A stretch of 15,878 nt of DNA from Rhodoferax sp. (lineage in GTDB: Bacteria > Pseudomonadota > Gammaproteobacteria > Burkholderiales > Burkholderiaceae_C), in the NCBI GenBank assembly GCA_030683195.1, contig JAUXQA010000503.1, positions 1-15,878 on the forward strand. Direction: 5' to 3'. Both the position numbers and the translations under genes were made by a program. This document shows, piece by piece, positions 1-6,875 of this stretch. Positions within the stretch are counted from its first letter, which is position 1. The number at the start of each line of letters is the position of its first letter. A model generated the notes under the pieces. It was not told where the DNA came from, searched no databases, and was given only the letters and a program-made list of their open reading frames with translations.

Positions 1-1017
1 CTGGCCGGCCCCACCGCCTCGGGCAAAACCGCAGCCGCACTGGCCCTGGCGCGCGAGCACACGGTGGAAATCATCAGCGTGGACTCGGCGCTGGTCTACC
101 GGGGCATGGACATTGGCACGGCCAAGCCCACGCCGCAGGAACTGGCAGCGGTGCCGCACCACCTGATCAACATCCGCGACCCGCTCATGCCTTACAGCGC
201 AGCCAACTTTGTGGCAGATGCACAGGCACTCATGCAAGACATCACGGCGCGAGGCAGGTTGCCGCTGCTGGTGGGCGGCACCATGCTGTATTTCAAGGCG
301 CTGCTGGACGGTATTGACGAGATGCCCAAGGCGGATGCTGCGATTCGCGCCGGCATCGAAGAAGAGGCCCGCCAGCAGGGCTGGCCGGCCATGCATGCGT
401 TGTTGGCCGAGGTGGACCCGGTGACCGCCGCCCGCCTGAACCCGGCAGACGCCCAGCGAGTGCAGCGGGCGCTGGAGGTGTACCGGGCATCAGGGCAAAC
501 CATGGCGTCTTTTCATACCCTGAAAAAGATAGCAACTGAGGCAATCAATACGCCGGCTAGCGGTCAATTAGACTCAAAATCACCTGAAAAACCGCCCCAA
601 AGTGTTCTTTTGATCTCCCTGGAGCCCAACCAGCGCAGTTGGCTGCATGAGCGCATTGCCCAGCGCTTTGACGCCATGCTGGCCACGGGTTTTCTGGACG
701 AGGTGCGCGCCCTGCGTGCCCGGGGTGACCTGAACCCCGACCTGCCCGCCATGCGCTGCGTGGGGTACCGGCAAGCCTGGACTTACCTGGACGCACTGGA
801 GGTACACGCTGCGGGCTATGCGGGCAAGCCCCCCGCCGTGACCGAGTTGCGCGACCAGGGCATATTTGCCACGCGCCAGCTCGCCAAACGCCAGCTCACC
901 TGGCTGCGCTCCATGCCCGAGCGCCAGGTGGTGGCCTGCGACGAGCCTGACGCCCTGGAGCAGGTGCTGGCAAAAGCCCGTGATTTTCTTCAAACCCAAC
1001 CCACAGCACAGCCATGA
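1..1017 (+). CDS. miaA: tRNA dimethylallyltransferase MiaA, 5' end missing
   Basis: Transfers a dimethylallyl group from DMAPP to N6 of A37 in tRNAs that read UNN codons; cytosolic. The frame is open from base 1 and reads LAGPTASGKT at once, the P-loop that normally lies about 10 residues from the MiaA start, so only a short N-terminal piece is outside the window. Further family motifs are SVDSALVYRGMDIGTAKP, HHLIN, GGTMLYFKALL, DAQRVQRALEV, MRCVGYRQ and ATRQLAKRQLTWLR. The C-terminus is complete. Odd point: between the SGQTMASF and LLISLEPNQ segments there are roughly 17-20 more residues than in E. coli MiaA, and these are encoded by a dispersed repeat (522-590) read in frame. The stop overlaps the next gene's start (ATGA at 1014), so the two are probably translationally coupled. 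Identification is very secure. Confidence 0.97.
   Translation: MAGPTASGKTAAALALAREHTVEIISVDSALVYRGMDIGTAKPTPQELAAVPHHLINIRDPLMPYSAANFVADAQALMQDITARGRLPLLVGGTMLYFKALLDGIDEMPKADAAIRAGIEEEARQQGWPAMHALLAEVDPVTAARLNPADAQRVQRALEVYRASGQTMASFHTLKKIATEAINTPASGQLDSKSPEKPPQSVLLISLEPNQRSWLHERIAQRFDAMLATGFLDEVRALRARGDLNPDLPAMRCVGYRQAWTYLDALEVHAAGYAGKPPAVTELRDQGIFATRQLAKRQLTWLRSMPERQVVACDEPDALEQVLAKARDFLQTQPTAQP
522..590 (+). repeat. Dispersed repeat copy A, in frame inside miaA
   Basis: Contains ATAGC, then CTGAGGCA, then the core ACGCCGGCTAG (550-560), followed by an AT-richer tail ending in GAAAA. The same order and exact spacing (5+10+6+11 bases) occurs on the minus strand at 8905-8980, and a 2-base-shorter form at 10897-10960. 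In miaA it is translated (KIATEAINTPASG and on) as an insert in a poorly conserved loop and does not break the frame. Found by aligning the three copies by eye; the outer boundaries are approximate. Confidence 0.7.
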
Positions 1018-1673
1018 GTCTGGTGATCTCCAACTTGAGCAAGCATTACGGCGAGGTGCAGGTCTTCAGCCACGTGTCGCTGACCGTGGCGCCGGGTGAA
1101 TTTGTGGCCATTGTGGGCGAGTCCGGGGTGGGCAAATCCACCCTGCTGAACTGCATGGCCGGGCTGGACACCTGGCAAAGCGGCACGGTCGTGCTGGACG
1201 GGATGGACCTGGGTGGCTTGGGCGGTATCGGCGACGAGGGGCTGTCGCGACTGCGCCGCGAAAAAATCGGCTTTGTGTTCCAGGCCTTTCATGTGCTGGC
1301 GCATTTGAGTGTGGCGCAAAACGTGGCGCTGCCTTTGATGCTGCTGCACCAGAACGACGATGCCCGCGTGCAAGCCATGCTGGACGCCGTGGGCCTGAGC
1401 GGGCTGGGCGAGCGCCTGCCGCAGCAGCTCAGCGGCGGGCAATTGCAGCGGGTGGCCATGGCGCGCGCCCTGGTGCACCGGCCAACTTTGCTGCTGGCCG
1501 ACGAGCCCACCGGCAATCTGGACCCCACAACGGCCGAGAAAGTCATGGCGGCGTTGATCGAGCAGACCCGAAAACACCACGCCTCGCTGGTGCTGGTGAC
1601 CCACTCCACGGCGGCCAGCGCCCGAGCTGACCGGGTGCTGCGGCTGGAGGCGCAGGGGCTGGTGCCTGCATGA
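1014..1673 (+). CDS. ABC transporter ATP-binding protein, LolD/MacB type (AttE-like)
   Basis: A 219-residue nucleotide-binding subunit that would power an FtsX/MacB-type permease at the inner membrane. Visible motifs: Walker A GESGVGKST (35-43), Q-loop Q90 in FVFQAF, signature LSGGQ (139-143), Walker B LLLADE with E164, D-loop GNLD, and switch H197 in VTHS. Length and the LADEPTGNLD / FVFQAFHVLAHLSV segments fit the LolD/MacB/FtsE class. The start is set by the ATGA overlap with miaA. No permease follows directly: the likely partner is the FtsX-like gene at 7071, about 5.4 kb away beyond a sulfur operon and an opposite-strand gene. Its stop lies in another ATGA (1670-1673), which is typical of coupling to a following gene, but what follows is not the permease. 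Cargo cannot be read from the sequence. Confidence 0.93.
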   Translation: MSLVISNLSKHYGEVQVFSHVSLTVAPGEFVAIVGESGVGKSTLLNCMAGLDTWQSGTVVLDGMDLGGLGGIGDEGLSRLRREKIGFVFQAFHVLAHLSVAQNVALPLMLLHQNDDARVQAMLDAVGLSGLGERLPQQLSGGQLQRVAMARALVHRPTLLLADEPTGNLDPTTAEKVMAALIEQTRKHHASLVLVTHSTAASARADRVLRLEAQGLVPA

Positions 1674-1730
1674 AAGAAGAGAGCGCGAGAGCTGACGCGG
1701 ACAGGGCAGGTTTCCCCGACAATACCGGGT

Positions 1731-1754
1731 TTAAATCAGTAACCCATTATTTAA
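1731..1754. promoter_or_regulatory. AT-rich inverted repeat upstream of tusA, candidate operator/promoter region
   Basis: TTAAAT (1731-1736) and ATTTAA (1749-1754) form 6-base inverted arms separated by 12 bases, in an otherwise GC-rich sequence, 17 bases before the tusA start. The 98-base gap 1674-1771 is the only obvious place for a promoter of the seven-gene sulfur operon. I see no convincing -35/-10 pair with normal spacing. Promoter or operator function is inference. Confidence 0.3.
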
Positions 1755-1771
1755 TGGACGGAGTAAACCCC

Positions 1772-1999
1772 ATGGACTTCAACAAAGAATTCGACGCCTC
1801 GGGCCTGGCCTGCCCTCTGCCTATCGTCAAAACCAAAAAAGCACTGGTCGACATGACATCCGGGCAAGTGCTGAGGGTCATCTCCACAGACCCCGGCTCG
1901 GTGTGCGACATGGCCGCCTTCGCCGAGCAAACCGGCAATGCCCTCCTGGAGCAAGGCAGCGAAGGCAGCAAGTTTGTCTTTTATCTCAAGAAGGCTTGA
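1772..1999 (+). CDS. tusA: Sulfur carrier protein TusA
   Basis: A 75-residue cytosolic sulfane-sulfur carrier of the TusA/SirA/YeeD family. The CPLP motif (CPxP) holds the persulfide-bearing cysteine, Cys14, after the usual DASGLA segment; the STDPGSVCDMAAF segment and the final FYLKKA strand also match the family. ATG 1772 is preferred because GGAG (1760-1763) lies 8 bases upstream and the protein then has family length. The frame is open back to the ATG at 1670 in the ATPase stop, which would add 34 residues of no recognisable kind; I regard that as chance or a relic. It heads a same-strand operon with dsrE2, a YeeE permease, dsrEFH and dsrC, a setting in which TusA passes sulfur to or from DsrEFH and DsrE2 rather than acting only in tRNA thiolation. 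Confidence 0.93.
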   Translation: MDFNKEFDASGLACPLPIVKTKKALVDMTSGQVLRVISTDPGSVCDMAAFAEQTGNALLEQGSEGSKFVFYLKKA

Positions 2000-2038
2000 G
2001 CCAAAAACCCGCGCAACCTTAACTGGAGCACAGCCCGC

Positions 2039-2509
2039 ATGGCAACCAAGAAGATGGCGTTGATCGCCACCAAAGGCACGCTGGACATGGCGTATCCGCC
2101 ATTTATTTTGGCCTCCACTGCCGCCGCACTCGGCTGGGACGTGCAGATTTTCTTCACCTTCTACGGCCTGCAATTGCTGCGCAAGAACCTTGACAGCATC
2201 AAGATCAGCCCGCTGGCCAACCCCGCCATGCCGATGCCTGTGCCCATGCCGGTGATGATGCAGATGCTGCCGGGCATGGAGTCCATGGCGACGATGATGA
2301 TGAAGAAAAAGATGAAAAAGAAGGGCGTGGCCTCCCTGCAGGAGCTGCGTGACATCTGCGCCGAGTCCGACGTCAAGTTTGTGGCCTGCCAGATGACCGT
2401 GGACCTGTTCGATTTCAAGCCTGGCGAGTTCATCGACGGCGTGACGTTTGGCGGTGCCGCCACCTTCATGCAGTTTGCCGGCGAAGCCGACGTGTGCCTG
2501 TTTATTTGA
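2039..2509 (+). CDS. dsrE2: DsrE2-type DsrE/DsrF-like sulfur-relay protein
   Basis: A 156-residue protein of the DsrE2 (peroxiredoxin-like DsrE, COG2210) family. It opens with the GTLDMAYPPFILASTAAALG segment typical of the family, then a Met/Pro-rich stretch (PAMPMPVPMPVMMQML, within residues 62-77), a basic run KKKMKKK (89-95), and the conserved cysteine Cys117 in VACQMTVDLF. Other cysteines are C107 and C153. Family members bind sulfur on the conserved cysteine, are often encoded beside tusA in sulfur oxidisers, and may sit at the membrane. GGAG at 2025-2028 supports the ATG at 2039. The gap from tusA is 39 bases and to the YeeE gene 26 bases. Residues 64-92 hold 12 methionines in 29 positions; this appears to be a family trait as I recall it, but its role is not settled. 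Confidence 0.87.
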   Translation: MATKKMALIATKGTLDMAYPPFILASTAAALGWDVQIFFTFYGLQLLRKNLDSIKISPLANPAMPMPVPMPVMMQMLPGMESMATMMMKKKMKKKGVASLQELRDICAESDVKFVACQMTVDLFDFKPGEFIDGVTFGGAATFMQFAGEADVCLFI

Positions 2510-2535
2510 CCCTTTTCCCATTCGGAGCCTTTGAC

Positions 2536-3639
2536 ATGATTGATGCCGCAAGCCCCGCCACCCTGGTCATCTGGGGCGGCTTTGTGCTGGCCTTTATTTT
2601 TGGGGCCGTGGCCAACAAAACCAACTTTTGCACCATGGGCGCGATCTCGGACGTGGTCAATATGGAGCATTGGGGCCGCATGCGCATGTGGCTGCTGACC
2701 ATTGCTGTGGCCGTGGTGGGTGCCAATTTGCTGTATTTCTTCGGGTTGATCGACCTGGGAAAATCGGTCTACCAGCGCCCGGTGTTGCCGTGGCTCTCCC
2801 TGGCTCTGGGTGGCGCGCTGTTTGGCGTGGGCATGACGATTGCCGCAGGCTGCACCAACAAGAACCTGGTGCGCTTGGGCGGGGGTAGCTTGCGCTCGCT
2901 GGTAGTGCTGATCGTTCTGGCGATCTCAGCCTACATGACGCTCAAGGGCTTGTTTGCGCAATGGCGCGTGGCCTATCTGGACCCTGTGGCTCTGGATTTG
3001 TCGGTCTGGGGTTTGACCAACCAAAGCCTTCCCCAACTGTTGTCCCGGGTCACCGGGCTGCCAGAAAAAACCGCCTTGCTGCTCACTGCGGGTGTCATTG
3101 CCCTGGGTCTGCTGGTTTTTGTGTTCAAGGACAAGCGGTTTCGGGCCAACCTGTCGCAGGTGCTGGGCGCGCTGGTGCTGGGTTTGCTGGTGGTGGCGGG
3201 CTGGTTCCTGACGGGTAACCTGGGATACGGAGAAAACCCGGAAACCCTGGAAACCGTGTATTTCGCCACCAACACCCGCACCATCGAGTCGCTGAGCTTT
3301 GTGGCGCCCACGGCTTATAGCCTGGAGCTGCTGATGCTGTGGACCGACAAGTCGCTGCGAGTGACGTTTGGCGTTGCCAGCGTGGTGGGTGTTGTGCTGG
3401 GTTCCATGGCGTATGCCCTGGCCACCAAAAAATTTCGCTGGGAAGGGTTTGCGTCAATGGACGACCTGCGTACCCAGTTGGTGGGCGCGGTGCTGATGGG
3501 TTTTGGTGGCGTGACCGCCATGGGCTGCACGGTGGGTCAGGGGCTGACCGGCATCTCCACCCTGGCGCTGGGCTCGTTGATTGCCCTGGCCGGCATCATC
3601 GGCGGCGCCGTGGCCGCCATGAAATGGCAGCAGCGCTGA
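2536..3639 (+). CDS. YeeE/YedE family (TsuA-like) sulfur-compound permease
   Basis: A 367-residue polytopic inner-membrane protein of the YeeE/YedE (SulP-unrelated DUF395) family. Three conserved cysteine motifs are all present: NFCTMGA (Cys32), AAGCTNKN (Cys106) and AMGCTVGQG (Cys331); in the thiosulfate transporter TsuA equivalent cysteines line the substrate path. Hydrophobic helices are spread over the whole chain (for example 9-25, 52-72, 84-105, 118-137, 182-197, 205-228, 276-295, 314-330, 340-361). ATG 2536 is chosen over an upstream in-frame ATG at 2494 because GGAG (2524-2527) precedes it by 8 bases and the upstream one overlaps dsrE2. In this operon it most likely imports thiosulfate or another sulfane-sulfur compound and hands it to TusA/DsrE2. 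The exact substrate is inference. Confidence 0.88.
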   Translation: MIDAASPATLVIWGGFVLAFIFGAVANKTNFCTMGAISDVVNMEHWGRMRMWLLTIAVAVVGANLLYFFGLIDLGKSVYQRPVLPWLSLALGGALFGVGMTIAAGCTNKNLVRLGGGSLRSLVVLIVLAISAYMTLKGLFAQWRVAYLDPVALDLSVWGLTNQSLPQLLSRVTGLPEKTALLLTAGVIALGLLVFVFKDKRFRANLSQVLGALVLGLLVVAGWFLTGNLGYGENPETLETVYFATNTRTIESLSFVAPTAYSLELLMLWTDKSLRVTFGVASVVGVVLGSMAYALATKKFRWEGFASMDDLRTQLVGAVLMGFGGVTAMGCTVGQGLTGISTLALGSLIALAGIIGGAVAAMKWQQR

Positions 3640-3666
3640 GGCGCGCAAGCGAAGAAGGAAACCCCA

Positions 3667-4026
3667 ATGAAATTTGGATTGATGGTCAGTGAAGGCCCCT
3701 ACACGCACCAGGCGTCTGACAGCGCCTACCAGTTTGCTGCGGCGGCCTTGGCACGAGGCCACGAGGTGCAACGCATTTTTTTCTACCATGACGGGGTCTA
3801 CAACGCCACCCGGCTGACTGAACCGCCGCAGGACGACCGCCATGTGGTCAACCGCTGGACGGCCCTGGCCACCGAGCACCAGGTGGACTTGGTGGTGTGT
3901 GTGGCCGCCGCGCTGCGCCGGGGCATCAAGCCCGAGGTGCTGGCGCCCGGTTTTCGTATCTCCGGGCTGGGCCAATTGGTGGACAGCGGCATCAAGACCG
4001 ACCGCCTCATCACCTTTGGCGACTGA
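3667..4026 (+). CDS. dsrE: Sulfurtransferase subunit DsrE/TusD
   Basis: A 119-residue subunit of the cytosolic DsrEFH (TusBCD) heterohexamer, which moves sulfane sulfur from TusA to DsrC/TusE. The N-terminal strand KFGLMVSEGPYTH, FFYHDGVYNAT and the HQVDLVVCVAAALRRG segment match the family; Cys78 is exactly the persulfide-carrying position known for DsrE and TusD. The end ISGLGQLVDSGIKTDRLITFGD also fits. An AAGGAAA ribosome-binding site lies just upstream of ATG 3667. Spacing is 27 bases from the permease gene and 21 bases to dsrF. Named dsrE rather than tusD because the partner dsrC encodes the two-cysteine form. Confidence 0.93.
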   Translation: MKFGLMVSEGPYTHQASDSAYQFAAAALARGHEVQRIFFYHDGVYNATRLTEPPQDDRHVVNRWTALATEHQVDLVVCVAAALRRGIKPEVLAPGFRISGLGQLVDSGIKTDRLITFGD

Positions 4027-4047
4027 TAGCCCCTACGAGAGACACCC

Positions 4048-4443
4048 ATGAGCGAAACCCAAGCCAGCCTCCCCAGCGGCCCCCGCATCAAGAAATTCAT
4101 GCTGGTGAACCGCAAGGCCCCTTACGGCACCATCTATGCCCTTGAAAGCCTGGAGGTGGCGCTGATCACCGCCACATTCGATCAGGACGTGAGCCTGGTG
4201 TTCATGGACGACGGCGTGTACCAGCTCGTCAAGGGCCAGCAGACCCAGGGCATTGGCATCAAGAACTTCTCGCCTGCCTTTCGCGCTCTGGAGGGCTACG
4301 ACGTGGAAAAACTCTATGTCGATCAAACCTCCATGGACCAGCGTGGCCTGAGCCCGAAGGACCTGCTGGTGCCCGTGGAGGTGCTCAGCAGCACGCAATT
4401 GGGCGAGCTGATGGCCGTGCAGGACGTGGTCCTGAGTTTTTAG
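4048..4443 (+). CDS. dsrF: Sulfur-relay subunit DsrF/TusC
   Basis: A 131-residue subunit of the DsrEFH/TusBCD complex. After a ten-residue polar leader it shows the family signature KKFMLVNRKAPYGTIYALES, then FMDDGVYQLVKGQ and LYVDQTSMDQRGL. There is no cysteine anywhere in the chain, so it cannot itself carry persulfide and probably has a structural part. A purine-rich GAGAGA lies before ATG 4048. It lies between dsrE and dsrH with gaps of 21 and 15 bases, the order of the standard dsrEFH set. Confidence 0.92.
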   Translation: MSETQASLPSGPRIKKFMLVNRKAPYGTIYALESLEVALITATFDQDVSLVFMDDGVYQLVKGQQTQGIGIKNFSPAFRALEGYDVEKLYVDQTSMDQRGLSPKDLLVPVEVLSSTQLGELMAVQDVVLSF

Positions 4444-4458
4444 ACACCCCGACACACC

Positions 4459-4758
4459 ATGCTGCACATCATCAACAAATCCCCCCTGCAGACACGCACT
4501 CTGGAGACCTGCCTGCGCACGATGCAGCTGGGCCACGCGCTGCTGCTCATTGAAGACGCCGTGGTGGGTGCCACCTCTGGCAGCGCCACCGAGGCGCAAA
4601 TGCGCCAGGCCTGCGCCACATTCAAGGTCTATGCGCTGCAGCCCGACATGGATGCGCGGGGACTGACGGGCCGCCTGATCGAGGGCATCACGCTGGTGGA
4701 TTACGGCGGGTTTGTGGACCTGACCCTGGCACACAGCACCTCGCACTCGTGGCTTTGA
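4459..4758 (+). CDS. dsrH: Sulfur-relay subunit DsrH/TusB
   Basis: A 99-residue third subunit of DsrEFH. The MLHIINKSP start, LLLIEDAVVGA, KVYALQPDMDARGLTG and ITLVDYGGFVDLTL segments follow TusB/DsrH closely and the length is normal. Cys18 lies close to the redox cysteine reported at position 20 of Allochromatium DsrH; E. coli TusB, as I recall it, lacks one there, so this is a further hint toward the Dsr type. The ribosome-binding site is weak, which suggests coupling to dsrF, 15 bases upstream. Confidence 0.9.
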   Translation: MLHIINKSPLQTRTLETCLRTMQLGHALLLIEDAVVGATSGSATEAQMRQACATFKVYALQPDMDARGLTGRLIEGITLVDYGGFVDLTLAHSTSHSWL

Positions 4759-4809
4759 TGCCCGCCCCTGATCTGCCCGCATTTATTACTTTGAAATTTG
4801 GAGACCCCG

Positions 4810-5142
4810 ATGGCTCTTGAGATGAACGACACCCTGCTTGCAACCGATGCCGAGGGCTACCTGCTGAACCTCGCGGACTGGAGCCCCGAGGTCGCGGGCC
4901 GCCTGGCCGACGAAGAAAAAATCATGCTTTCTGATGCGCATTGGGAGGTCATCAACTTTTTGCGTGACTACTACGCCGAGTACCAGATAGCGCCTGCCGT
5001 GCGGGTGATGACCAAGGCCATTGGCAAGCAGTTTGGCGAAGAAAAAGGCAACAGCAAGTACCTGTTCGAGCTATTCCCCTATGGCCCGGCCAAGCAGGCC
5101 TGCAAAATAGCCGGCTTGCCCAAACCTACCGGCTGTGTTTGA
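4810..5142 (+). CDS. dsrC: DsrC, two-cysteine sulfur acceptor (TusE family)
   Basis: A 110-residue cytosolic protein that receives sulfur from DsrEFH. The C-terminal arm ends AKQACKIAGLPKPTGCV and keeps both redox cysteines: Cys98 and the penultimate Cys109, ten residues apart, as in DsrC of the dissimilatory sulfur pathway. TusE proteins that serve only tRNA thiolation keep just the penultimate cysteine. Other family segments are DAEGYLLNLADWSPEVA, HWEVINFLRDYYAEYQIAPAVRV and GNSKYLFELFPYGP. ATG 4810 fits best: GGAGA (4800-4804) lies a few bases upstream; a TTG at 4798 would add four residues but contains that Shine-Dalgarno. It is last in the operon, after a 51-base AT-richer gap. No dsrAB, dsrMKJOP or sHdr genes are visible nearby, so the downstream partner is unknown. 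Confidence 0.93.
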   Translation: MALEMNDTLLATDAEGYLLNLADWSPEVAGRLADEEKIMLSDAHWEVINFLRDYYAEYQIAPAVRVMTKAIGKQFGEEKGNSKYLFELFPYGPAKQACKIAGLPKPTGCV

Positions 5143-5195
5143 CGATGGCCTGATGGCAGCCTAACCCGGCCACCAGACCAACCTTGCCCGTGGGT

Positions 5196-6875
5196 CTAAA
5201 CCCAGTGCACTGAACTACCCATGGCGTACCAGTTGTCCACCTGGGGCGCTACGCCGGCTTCAATCCGGCTGCGACGGATCTTCATGGTGGGGGTGAGGCA
5301 TCCGTTCTCGATGGACCAGGGTTCGGGCGCGATCACGATCATTTGCAATTTTTCATAGTCGGCCAGGGTGTTGTTCACGGTCTTGAGCAATTGCGCCATT
5401 TCATTTTGAACCTCGGCACGCAGGGCCGGGTCACTCACCCGGGGGCGAATGTGTTCGGCCAGAACCACCATCGCATAGGCCGACGGCTGGCCTACGCCCG
5501 AGACCATCGTCATCTCGACCATGGGATGGGCGTTCATCTTGTTTTCAATGGGCGCTGGTGCCACATATTTGCCTTTGGCCGTTTTGAACAACTCTTTCAA
5601 GCGACCGGTGAGCTTGAGGACCCCATCAGGGCGACGCTCGCCCTTGTCACCGGTCCGAAAGAAGCCATCTTCCGTGAACACCTCGGCATCGAGATCCGGG
5701 CGCTTGTAGTAGCCCACCAACTGCCCCGGTGACTTGATCAAAATCTCTCCCTCGTCGCTGATGCGCACCTGCACGCCAGCCATCGGCGCGCCCACGCAGC
5801 CGTGGGCCGTCAGACTCGGGGTGGAGGTATGCGAGTAGGCAAAGTCTTCGGTCATGCCGTAGCCTTCCATCAGATTCAGGCCCAGGCGCCGGTACCAGTC
5901 AATGAGCTCTGCCGGAATGGGCGCGGAACCACTGCCGGCCAGGCGCACCTCATTGAGGCCCAAGCCCTTCAGGACCTTGCGTGCCACCAAGCGGCCAATG
6001 ACCGGTATGCCCAACAGACGATCCAGTTTTTTGGCCGGCATCTTGGTAAACACACCTTGCTGGAACTTGAGCCACAGCCGGGGCACCGAGACAAAGCAGG
6101 TGGGGCGAGCCCGGTTCAGGTCATGGACAAACGTATCCAGTGATTCGGCAAAGAAAATGTGCGCCCGTCCCCCCACCAGAGAGGCGCACTCCACCAACGC
6201 CCGCTCATAAATATGCGCCAGGGGCAGGTAAGACAGCATGCGAATGGGGTGATCGGGTCCGAGCTCTTTTTCGATGTGGGCGACAAAGCCTTCAGCCGCG
6301 CGGGTGGCCGCCGCAAAGCTGTGCATCACCCCCTTGGGCGTGCCGGTTGAGCCCGAGGTATAGAGCAGCATGGCCACATCGTCCGCCGCCCGGGCGACCT
6401 GTCCGGCCAGGGGTGAGGTTTTGGCCACGATGGCATCCCAGCCGGGGTAGTCAGTCTTGGGCGCCAGGGGGAAGGCAATGCAGGGCAGGCCGGGCGCCAC
6501 ACCGGCTTTTTGCTGCTCCCAGGTATCGAGCTTGCCAACAAACAACAGGCTCGCGCCGCTGTGCTCCAAGACATAACGCACGGTTTCGGCGGTTTCGGTC
6601 GGGAAGATGGCTACCGTGGTGCCGCCCGCCATCCAGATGGCCAACTCGGCCATGAAAAAATGGGCGCAATTCTTGGACAGGATGGCCATGCGCGCGCCGG
6701 GCTCGAACCCCTGCGCCTTCAGGTGTGCCGCCATGCGGCGGGCTTGGTCCAGGGTCTGTTTCCAGGTGTAGTTGGCCACTTGACCACCGCCCAGAGGCTG
6801 GGTCAGATACAACGAGTCGGCATGCGCCGCTTCATGTTCGTACACATAATCCAGAATCAATTTGGACCTTTGCAT
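5196..6875 (-). CDS. Long-chain acyl-CoA ligase (AMP-dependent synthetase, FadD15/FAA1-like)
   Basis: A 559-residue adenylate-forming enzyme that would activate a fatty acid with ATP and CoA. Motifs: P-loop YTSGSTGTPKG (172-182), LPLAHIYER, GSGSAPIP, MEGYGMTE (336-343), FFRTGD with D410, TGRLKELFKTAKGKYVAP, and the catalytic lysine K532 in TPTMKIRRS. The overall pattern is the COG1022 long-chain type rather than acetyl-CoA synthetase. ATG 6875 is chosen over the open frame upstream because a perfect AGGAGG lies 6 bases before it and the chain then begins in the usual way. It faces the sulfur operon tail to tail (53-base gap) and is divergent from the ABC permease. Nothing ties it directly to sulfur; chain-length preference cannot be read. 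Confidence 0.92.
   Translation of the reverse strand: MQRSKLILDYVYEHEAAHADSLYLTQPLGGGQVANYTWKQTLDQARRMAAHLKAQGFEPGARMAILSKNCAHFFMAELAIWMAGGTTVAIFPTETAETVRYVLEHSGASLLFVGKLDTWEQQKAGVAPGLPCIAFPLAPKTDYPGWDAIVAKTSPLAGQVARAADDVAMLLYTSGSTGTPKGVMHSFAAATRAAEGFVAHIEKELGPDHPIRMLSYLPLAHIYERALVECASLVGGRAHIFFAESLDTFVHDLNRARPTCFVSVPRLWLKFQQGVFTKMPAKKLDRLLGIPVIGRLVARKVLKGLGLNEVRLAGSGSAPIPAELIDWYRRLGLNLMEGYGMTEDFAYSHTSTPSLTAHGCVGAPMAGVQVRISDEGEILIKSPGQLVGYYKRPDLDAEVFTEDGFFRTGDKGERRPDGVLKLTGRLKELFKTAKGKYVAPAPIENKMNAHPMVEMTMVSGVGQPSAYAMVVLAEHIRPRVSDPALRAEVQNEMAQLLKTVNNTLADYEKLQMIVIAPEPWSIENGCLTPTMKIRRSRIEAGVAPQVDNWYAMGSSVHWV

Noticed and set aside
990..1604. Minus-strand frame of 204 codons opposite the ABC ATPase
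   Set aside because: The plus strand carries all ABC motifs; this frame has no recognisable domain and His/Gln-rich shadow composition.
1670..1771. 34-codon N-terminal extension of tusA starting at the ATPase stop overlap
   Set aside because: TusA is of normal length from ATG 1772, which has its own Shine-Dalgarno; the extension has no family resemblance.
1751..2551. Long minus-strand frame of 266 codons opposite tusA and dsrE2
   Set aside because: His/Gln-rich composition typical of the mirror of GC-rich coding DNA; both plus-strand genes have clear motifs and ribosome-binding sites.
5191..5204. TGGGT-CTAA-ACCCA hairpin between dsrC and the ligase as a terminator
   Set aside because: Only five base pairs, no T-run on either side, and it overlaps the ligase stop codon.
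5251..5275. Possible fourth repeat copy (TACGCCGGCTT) in the ligase 3' end
   Set aside because: Matches only part of the core, lacks the ATAG and GAAAA elements, and encodes a normal ligase C-terminus.
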